NCBI GenBank assembly: GCA_964242305.1
Contig: CAXTBB010000009.1
Span: 1 to 64,000, forward strand
Direction: 5' to 3'
DNA length: 64,000 nucleotides
From: DATLGB01 sp964242305
Lineage (GTDB): Bacteria; Actinomycetota; Thermoleophilia; Solirubrobacterales; Solirubrobacteraceae
Part shown: piece by piece, positions 58,116 through 64,000 of the stretch
Numbering within the stretch: the first letter of the stretch is position 1
Layout of the letters: every line of letters starts with the position of its first letter
The notes under the pieces: generated by a model
The model's input: only the letters and a program-made list of their open reading frames with translations
What the model was told of the DNA's origin: nothing
Database searches by the model: none
Made by a program: the position numbers and the translations under genes

Positions 58116-61100
58116 GTGCTCCACGTCCACCGCGCCGAACGGGCCGACGGATTGGTCGCCGCACTCGGCGACCTGCTCGCCGTGCCACCGGCGGACCCGT
58201 TCGCGCCCGAGCTGGTCGCGGTGCCCAGTCGCGGGGTCGAGCGGTGGCTCGCGCAGACGCTCTCGATGCGCTTCGGCGTGTGCGCGAACGTCGAGTTCCC
58301 GTCGCCGCACCGCATCGTGGTCGACGCGGTGGCGGCGGCCTGCGAGGTGGATCCGGACGCCGATCCCTGGCGTCCGGAGCGCTCGGCCTGGACGCTGCTG
58401 GAGACGGTGGAGGCGAACCTCGCCGAGCCGTGGCTGGCCCGCCTGGCCGGCTACCTCGGGACCGACACGGGCGACGAGGTCAAGCACCACCGGCGGTTGA
58501 GCATCGTCCGGCACCTCGCGGAGCTGTTCGACCGCTACGCGCTGCACCGGCCGGACACCGTGCGCGGCTGGGCTTCAGGTGAGGACGACGGGTGGCAGGC
58601 CGAGCTGTGGCGGCACCTGCGCGCGCGGATCGGGACCGACAGCCCGGCGGAGCGGCTCGCGGCGGCGACCGCCCGGCTGACCGAGGACGCGGGCGCGAGC
58701 GCCCTGCCCGCGCGCCTGAGCCTGTTCGGCCTCACCCGCCTGCCGGCGGGGCACCGCGACGTGCTGGCCGCGCTGGCCACGCACCGCGACGTCCACCTCC
58801 TGCTGCTGCACCCCTCACCGGCGCAGTGGGACGCGATCGCGACAAGCCGGTCAGGCTCGTCGGTCGCGCGTGCCGACGTCCCGCCCGATCTCGCCCCGCC
58901 GCATCCGCTGCTGGCGTCGTGGGGGCGCGACGTCCGCGAGCTGCAGCTGGTCGTGCAGGCCGTCCCGCACGAAGACCATCATCATCCGGTCGAGCATGCG
59001 GCGGGCACCCAGCTCGCCTCGATCCAGGCCGACATCCGCGCCGCCCGGCTGCCGTCGCCCGCAGTCGCCGACGGCAGCGTCGAGGTCCACGCCTGCCACG
59101 GCCGCGCCCGCCAGGTCGAGGTCCTCCACGACGTCGTCCTGCGCCTGCTCGCGAGTGACGAGACGCTCGAGCCGCGCGACATCATCGTCATGTGTCCCGA
59201 CGTGGAGGCGTTCGCGCCGCTGATCGGGGCGACCTTCGCTCCGTCCTCGCCTTCGGCGGCGGCAACCGGCACTGGCGGAACCGGCGACGCGGCGGAGCGG
59301 GCGGACGGGCGCGTCGACCTGCGCGTCCGCCTCGCCGACCGCAGCCTGCGCCAGACCAACCCCGTGCTGGGCGTCCTCGCCGCGCTGCTGGAGCTCGCGT
59401 CGGCGCGGGTGACCGCCAGCGAGGTGCTCGACCTCGCCGACCGCGAGCCGGTGCGGCGCCGCTTCCGCTTCGACGACGACGCGCTCGTCCGGTTGCAGGA
59501 GTGGATCGCCGCGACCGGGACCCGCTGGGGCCTGGACCGCCAGCACCGCGCGCCGTACCGCGTGGACGGGACGAGCACGGGGACGTGGCGCTTCGGGGTC
59601 GACCGGCTGCTGGCCGGCGTGACGATGACCGAGGACGACCGCCGGCTGCTGCACGGGGTGTTGCCGCTCGACGACGTCGACAGCACCTCCATCGAGCTGG
59701 CCGGCGCGTTCACCGAGCTGATCGCCCGGCTGGAGGCGACCGTGGACGCGTTCTCGGTGGCCAAGCCGCCGGCGGCGTGGGCGGTCGCGCTGGCCGAGGC
59801 GGCGGACCGCTTCGCGGCGACGGCGCCGCGCGACGCCTGGCAGCGCGCGCAGCTGCAGCGCATCCTCGACGACCTGGTCGACCACGCCGGCGACGAGACG
59901 CAGCCGCTGGCGCTGCCGGAGGTGCGCGCGTTGCTGGCCGACCGCCTCGCCGGCTCGCCCACCCGCGCGAACTTCCGCACCGGGCATCTGACCGTCTGCA
60001 CGCTGGTGCCGATGCGCTCCGTCCCGCACCGGATCGTCTGCCTGCTCGGCCTGGACGAGGAGAGCTTCCCTCGCAAGGCGCCGCGCGACGGGGACGACCT
60101 GATGCTGGCCGACCCGCGCATCGGGGAGCGCGACCCGCGCTCGGAGGACCGCCAGCTGCTCCTGGACGCCGTGCTGGCCGCGCGCGAGCGCCTCGTCATC
60201 ACCTACACGGGCAACGACGAGCGCACCAACGCGGTGCGCCCGCCCGCCGTGCCGCTCGGGGAGCTGATCGACGTCGCGGGAGCCGGAGTGGTCACCCGGC
60301 ACCCGCTGCAGCCGTTCGACCCCGGCAACTTCAGCGCGGAGGCGCCGCGCTCCTTCGACGCCACGATGCTGGCCGGCGCCCGCGCACTGCGGGGGCCGCG
60401 CCGCGCGCGCCCGCCGCTGCTGCCCGACCGCCTGCCGGCGCTGCACGAGCCGGTGATCGAGCTGGAGGAGCTGGTGCGCTTCGCCGACCACCCCGTGCGC
60501 AGGTTCCTGCGCCGCCGGCTCGGCGTCGAGGTGCGCGACTTCAACGAGGAGGTCGCCGACGGGCTGTCGATCGAGCTCGACCATCTCGAGCAGTGGGGGA
60601 TCGGGGACCGGCTGCTGCGCGCGCGGCTGGCCGGCGTCGGGCCCGCCGAGGCGCGGGCGGCTGAGCAGCGCCGCGGCGTCCTCCCGCCCGGCGCGCTGGC
60701 CGAGCCGCTGCTCGAGGACATCGCCCCGCGCGTGGAGGCGATTGTGGCCGAGGCGGGCGACGAGCCCGCGCGTTCGGTGGAGGTGCGGCTCACGCTCCCA
60801 GACGGGCGGCCGCTGCGCGGGACCGTGCCCGACGTCTGCGGGACGACCGTGCGCACCGTCGTCTACTCCAACCTGGCCGCCAAGCACCGCATCCACGCCT
60901 GGGTGCGGCTGCTGGCGCTGACCGTGTCCGACCCCGGGACGGCGTGGGTGGCGCGGACGGTCGGGCGCCGCGGCCGGCAGGCGACCGTGCGGACGATCGC
61001 CCCGCTCGACCCCGCCGGAGCGCTTCATGACCTGGCCGCGCTCGTGGCGTTGTACGAGCGGGGGATGCGCGAGGCGCTGCCGCTGCCCTGCAAGACGTCG

Positions 61101-61304
61101 GCGGCGCTGGCCGACGCCGGGCATCCGGCTGCCGACAAGGAGTGGACGTCGACCTTCGACAACCCGCGCGAGAACCGCGAGATCGAGTACCAGCGCGCCT
61201 TCGGCGGGGAGCTCAGCTACGCGCAGCTCAAGGCGATGCCCGACTACGAGGCACTCGCCCACCAGCTGTGGGACCCGCTCCTCACACGGGAGGTGAAGGC
61301 GTGA
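58116..61304 (+). CDS. recC: Exodeoxyribonuclease V gamma subunit
   Basis: 1062 residues, GTG start. RecC recognises Chi and holds RecB and RecD in the double-strand-break repair nuclease. Recognisable are VPSRGVERWLAQTLSMRFGV near the N-terminus, the inactive-helicase segment TVCTLVPMRSVPHRIVCLLG with LDEESFPRKAPRDGDDLM, and a C-terminal RecC end (YAQLKAMPDYEALAHQLW). Its stop overlaps recB as GTGA, fixing the operon. Confidence 0.93.
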   Translation: MLHVHRAERADGLVAALGDLLAVPPADPFAPELVAVPSRGVERWLAQTLSMRFGVCANVEFPSPHRIVVDAVAAACEVDPDADPWRPERSAWTLLETVEANLAEPWLARLAGYLGTDTGDEVKHHRRLSIVRHLAELFDRYALHRPDTVRGWASGEDDGWQAELWRHLRARIGTDSPAERLAAATARLTEDAGASALPARLSLFGLTRLPAGHRDVLAALATHRDVHLLLLHPSPAQWDAIATSRSGSSVARADVPPDLAPPHPLLASWGRDVRELQLVVQAVPHEDHHHPVEHAAGTQLASIQADIRAARLPSPAVADGSVEVHACHGRARQVEVLHDVVLRLLASDETLEPRDIIVMCPDVEAFAPLIGATFAPSSPSAAATGTGGTGDAAERADGRVDLRVRLADRSLRQTNPVLGVLAALLELASARVTASEVLDLADREPVRRRFRFDDDALVRLQEWIAATGTRWGLDRQHRAPYRVDGTSTGTWRFGVDRLLAGVTMTEDDRRLLHGVLPLDDVDSTSIELAGAFTELIARLEATVDAFSVAKPPAAWAVALAEAADRFAATAPRDAWQRAQLQRILDDLVDHAGDETQPLALPEVRALLADRLAGSPTRANFRTGHLTVCTLVPMRSVPHRIVCLLGLDEESFPRKAPRDGDDLMLADPRIGERDPRSEDRQLLLDAVLAARERLVITYTGNDERTNAVRPPAVPLGELIDVAGAGVVTRHPLQPFDPGNFSAEAPRSFDATMLAGARALRGPRRARPPLLPDRLPALHEPVIELEELVRFADHPVRRFLRRRLGVEVRDFNEEVADGLSIELDHLEQWGIGDRLLRARLAGVGPAEARAAEQRRGVLPPGALAEPLLEDIAPRVEAIVAEAGDEPARSVEVRLTLPDGRPLRGTVPDVCGTTVRTVVYSNLAAKHRIHAWVRLLALTVSDPGTAWVARTVGRRGRQATVRTIAPLDPAGALHDLAALVALYERGMREALPLPCKTSAALADAGHPAADKEWTSTFDNPRENREIEYQRAFGGELSYAQLKAMPDYEALAHQLWDPLLTREVKA

Positions 61305-64000
61305 CGCGCGCGTTCGACCTCGGCGGGGCGGAGCTGCCCAGCGGCGTGACGGTGCTGGAGGCGAGCGCCGGGACCGGCAAGACGTACACGATCGCCGGCC
61401 TGGCGGTGCGCTACGTCGCCGCCGGCGTCCCGCTCGAGAAGCTGCTGCTGGTCTCCTTCACGCGCATGGCCACCAGCGAGCTGCGCGAGCGGGTGCGCGA
61501 GCGCCTGGCCTCCGCGCTGCGCGGCGAGCCGGCCGACGACCCGGTGCTGCCGTACCTGGAGGACCCCGCCGCGCGGGCCAACGTCGCCCGCGCCCTGGCC
61601 ACCTTCGACACGGCCACCATCGCCACCACGCACGCGTTCTGCGAGGAGGTGCTGGCCGGGCTCGGGATCGCGGGCGACCTCGAGCGCGACTACACCTTCG
61701 CCGACGACCTCCGCGACCTGCGGGCGGAGGTCGTCGACGACCTGTACGTCTGGCGCTTGTCAGGCGGCGACCCGGGGTCGCGGCCGACCTACGCCGACGC
61801 GCGCGAGATCGCCCGCTTCGCCGCCGGCAACCCGGCCACGGAGGTCGCCGGCGCCCCGCCCGGGCTGCCCGAGAAGCGCCGCCGCACCGCCACTTGGACG
61901 GTGCGCGAGCTCGACGCCCGCAAGCGCCGGATGAACGTGCTCACCTTCGACGACCTGATCGTCCGCCTGCGCGACGCGCTGCGCGACCGGCCGGAGGCCG
62001 TCGCGCTGCTGCACGCGCGCTACGACGTCGTCCTCATCGACGAGTTCCAGGACACGGACCTCGTGCAGTGGGAGATCATGCGCACGGGCTTCGCCGCCGC
62101 CGGCAAGACGCTCGTGCTGATCGGCGATCCCAAGCAGGCCATCTACGCCTTCCGCGGCGGCGACGTGTACGCGTACCTGAAGGCGGCGGGTGACCGCGAG
62201 CGGCGCGAGCTGACGACGAACTTCCGCGCCGATCAGCCGCTCATCGACGCCTACGACGCGCTCTTCGACGGCGCCACGCTCGGCCATCCGGACATCGCCT
62301 ACCTGCCCGTCACCGCCAAGCACACCGGGGCGCGGCTGACGGGCGCGCCGGTCACCGCGCCGCTGCGCCTCCGCATGGCGCTCACCCAGGACCTGCCGCC
62401 GGGCGGCCTGACCCGGCAGGACTGGGCGCGGGCGTTCGTCGCGCGCGAGACGGTGGCCGCCGACGTCGCGGGGGACATCGCCACGCTGCTCGGCTCGGCC
62501 GCGCGGATCGAGGACCGGCCGATCGCGCCGGCCGACATCGCCGTCCTCGTCCCCAACCGCTTCCGTGCCAAGGAGGTCCGCGAGGCGCTGGAGCGCAAGC
62601 GCGTCCCCGCCGTCGTCACGGGGGCGGGCAGCGTGTTCGGCGAGGACGCCGCCGGCGAGTGGCTGCGGTTGCTGGAGGCGCTCGAGCGCCCGTCGCACGC
62701 CGTCCGCGCGCACGCCGCGGCGCTGACCTGCTTCCTGGGCTGGGACGCCGCCCGCGTGGCCGCCGCCGACGACCGCGCGTGGGAGCGCGTCCACGACACC
62801 CTGCACGGCTGGGCGCGCGTGCTGCGCCTGCGCGGGGTGGCGGCGCTGGCGGAGACGATCACGCTCGAGCAGGGCCTGCCGGCGCGCGTCCTGGCCGAGT
62901 CCGGCGGCGAGCGGCGCCTCACCGACGTCCGCCACGTCGCTCAGCTGCTGCACGGCGTGGCCACCCAGGACGGGCTCGGCCCGACCGCGCTGACCGCGTG
63001 GCTGCGCCGGCGCGTCGCCGAAGCCGAGCAGGACACCGCCGACGAGGACCGCACCCGCCGGCTCGAGTCGGACGCGAAGGCCGTGCAGGTGCTGACCGTT
63101 CACCGGGCCAAGGGCCTCGAGTTCGGCGTCGTCTACCTGCCCTACCTGTGGGACCGGGGGTTCTCGGACGATAAGCAGGGACCGGTCGTCTGCCACGACG
63201 ACGACGGCGACCGCGTGCTCGACGTCTCCCTCGAAGGCCCCGGCTACGAGGACCACCGCCGGCGCTGGCTGCGCGAGGAGCGGGGGGAGGACCTGCGGCT
63301 GCTCTACGTCGCGCTCACCCGCGCGCGCCACCAGGCGGTGGTGTGGTGGTGCCCGACCTTCGACGCGCGCAACAGCGCGCTGGGGCGGCTCGTGTTCGGC
63401 CGGGACGCCGCCGGCGCGATCCCCGACGGGCTCGACGCGCCGCCGCGCGACCATGAGGCGACGCCGATCCTGCGCGACCTCAAGGCCAAGGCGCCGGCGG
63501 GGTGCATCTCGCTCGAGCGCGCGCTGGCGGCGGGGGAGCCGTGGGCGCCGCCGGAGGAGCCGTTCGGGGAGCTCGCCGCCGCCCGCTTCGACCGCCACCT
63601 CGATACCAGCTGGCGGCGCACGTCCTACAGCGCGTTGACCGCCGTCGCGCACGAGGCCGCGGTGGCGTCGGAACCGGAGGCAGCGGGCGTGGAGGACGAG
63701 CCCGAGAGCGGCGCGACGGGCGGGCTCTGGGCGGACGTGCCGGTGGGGCTGCGCGTGGGGACGGCCGTCCACGCCGAGCTCGAGCGCCTCGACTTCACGG
63801 CGCCGTCGTTCGGCGCCGAGGTGACGGCGCTGGGCGCCGGGCCGGGCCTGGAGGCGGCGCTGGCCACGCCGCTCGGCGCGCCGTTCGGCGTCCGCCTCGC
63901 CGACCTCGCGCCCGCCGACCGCCTCGACGAGCTCGCCTTCGAGCTCCCGCTCGCCGGCGGCGACGCCGCCGCCGCGGGCGCGCCGCGCGCCGCCGCGGTG
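61301..64000 (+). CDS. recB: Exodeoxyribonuclease V beta subunit (3'-truncated by window end)
   Basis: About 900 residues visible, GTG start 61301. UvrD-type helicase motifs in order: VLEASAGTGKTYTIAGLAVR (I), LTFDDLIVRLRDAL, VVLIDEFQDTDLVQWEI (II), LIGDPKQAIYAFRGGDVYAY (III), TNFRADQPLIDAY (IV), VLTVHRAKGLEFGVVYLPYL (V) and RLLYVALTRARHQAVV (VI). The C-terminal nuclease domain begins near GTAVHAELERLDF and is cut off. recD is expected downstream of the window. Confidence 0.95.
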   Translation, partial: MTRAFDLGGAELPSGVTVLEASAGTGKTYTIAGLAVRYVAAGVPLEKLLLVSFTRMATSELRERVRERLASALRGEPADDPVLPYLEDPAARANVARALATFDTATIATTHAFCEEVLAGLGIAGDLERDYTFADDLRDLRAEVVDDLYVWRLSGGDPGSRPTYADAREIARFAAGNPATEVAGAPPGLPEKRRRTATWTVRELDARKRRMNVLTFDDLIVRLRDALRDRPEAVALLHARYDVVLIDEFQDTDLVQWEIMRTGFAAAGKTLVLIGDPKQAIYAFRGGDVYAYLKAAGDRERRELTTNFRADQPLIDAYDALFDGATLGHPDIAYLPVTAKHTGARLTGAPVTAPLRLRMALTQDLPPGGLTRQDWARAFVARETVAADVAGDIATLLGSAARIEDRPIAPADIAVLVPNRFRAKEVREALERKRVPAVVTGAGSVFGEDAAGEWLRLLEALERPSHAVRAHAAALTCFLGWDAARVAAADDRAWERVHDTLHGWARVLRLRGVAALAETITLEQGLPARVLAESGGERRLTDVRHVAQLLHGVATQDGLGPTALTAWLRRRVAEAEQDTADEDRTRRLESDAKAVQVLTVHRAKGLEFGVVYLPYLWDRGFSDDKQGPVVCHDDDGDRVLDVSLEGPGYEDHRRRWLREERGEDLRLLYVALTRARHQAVVWWCPTFDARNSALGRLVFGRDAAGAIPDGLDAPPRDHEATPILRDLKAKAPAGCISLERALAAGEPWAPPEEPFGELAAARFDRHLDTSWRRTSYSALTAVAHEAAVASEPEAAGVEDEPESGATGGLWADVPVGLRVGTAVHAELERLDFTAPSFGAEVTALGAGPGLEAALATPLGAPFGVRLADLAPADRLDELAFELPLAGGDAAAAGAPRAAAV

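Noticed and set aside
1..64000. CRISPR arrays
   Set aside because: No regularly spaced direct repeats were seen anywhere in the window.

Overview
The window is very GC-rich, densely packed actinobacterial DNA. Codon use is dominated by GC-ending codons, GTG/TTG starts are frequent, and neighbouring genes repeatedly share 4-nt overlaps (GTGA, ATGA, TTGA). The gene style and mix (F420-type LLM oxidoreductase, RecBC, Nit1C genes, MarR/MFS pairs) suggest a soil actinobacterium, plausibly class Thermoleophilia (Solirubrobacter/Conexibacter-like); that placement is inference. Two 10-N runs (6778-6787 and 15206-15215) show this is a scaffolded draft, and the second falls inside an insertion sequence.

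Layout. 1-11.0 kb: housekeeping and redox genes (thioredoxin reductase end, secreted-type subtilase, a membrane-anchored ArsC/Spx-like protein, a TetR remnant, an MBL hydrolase, then a coupled operon OsmC - Nudix CoA hydrolase - aldo/keto reductase - 6-phosphogluconate dehydrogenase), DUF1015, an MFS and an EamA transporter. 11.0-16.0 kb: an accessory patch beginning with an HNH gene that runs into a tRNA-Pro, followed by two decayed IS3-family elements, a truncated ORF, an orphan membrane protein and several near-identical stem-loops.

16.0-29.3 kb is the highlight. A complete mycosporine-like amino acid (MAA, UV sunscreen) set mysA-mysB-mysC-mysD is translationally coupled to a TauD-type dioxygenase and a HAD-fold protein lacking its catalytic aspartates. 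Directly upstream on the same strand lie the members of a Nit1C-type cluster: a nitrilase, a fused MSMEG_0570/MSMEG_0569 flavoprotein, a glycosyltransferase, a fused GNAT/AIR-synthase protein, a radical SAM enzyme and an MSMEG_0572/sll0783 protein. The nitrilase, flavoprotein, HAD, TauD and mysABCD appear to form one 8-gene transcription unit. A CaiB/BaiF CoA-transferase gene on the other strand separates it from the remaining Nit1C genes.

29.4-40 kb: a TetR/MBL divergent pair with a palindromic operator, DUF1697, acyl-CoA dehydrogenase, hemolysin III, a MerR - NrtR-like - aldose epimerase - DUF2231 run, and a coupled five-gene operon (polysaccharide deacetylase, acyl-CoA-dehydrogenase-like, methyltransferase, ferredoxin-reductase-like flavoprotein, GT2). 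40-51 kb: acyltransferases, tRNA-Arg, a secreted AOC-barrel-like protein, a fluoroacetate-dehalogenase-like hydrolase, SDR, LysR/EamA, cyclopropane synthase, ROK kinase, and an LLM/MarR/MFS module with an operator. 51-54 kb: a two-gene module of an SMC/RecF-like ATPase and a small HEPN-like helical protein, a candidate defence or repair system. 54-64 kb: secreted M14 carboxypeptidase, APC permease and recC-recB (recB runs off the window).
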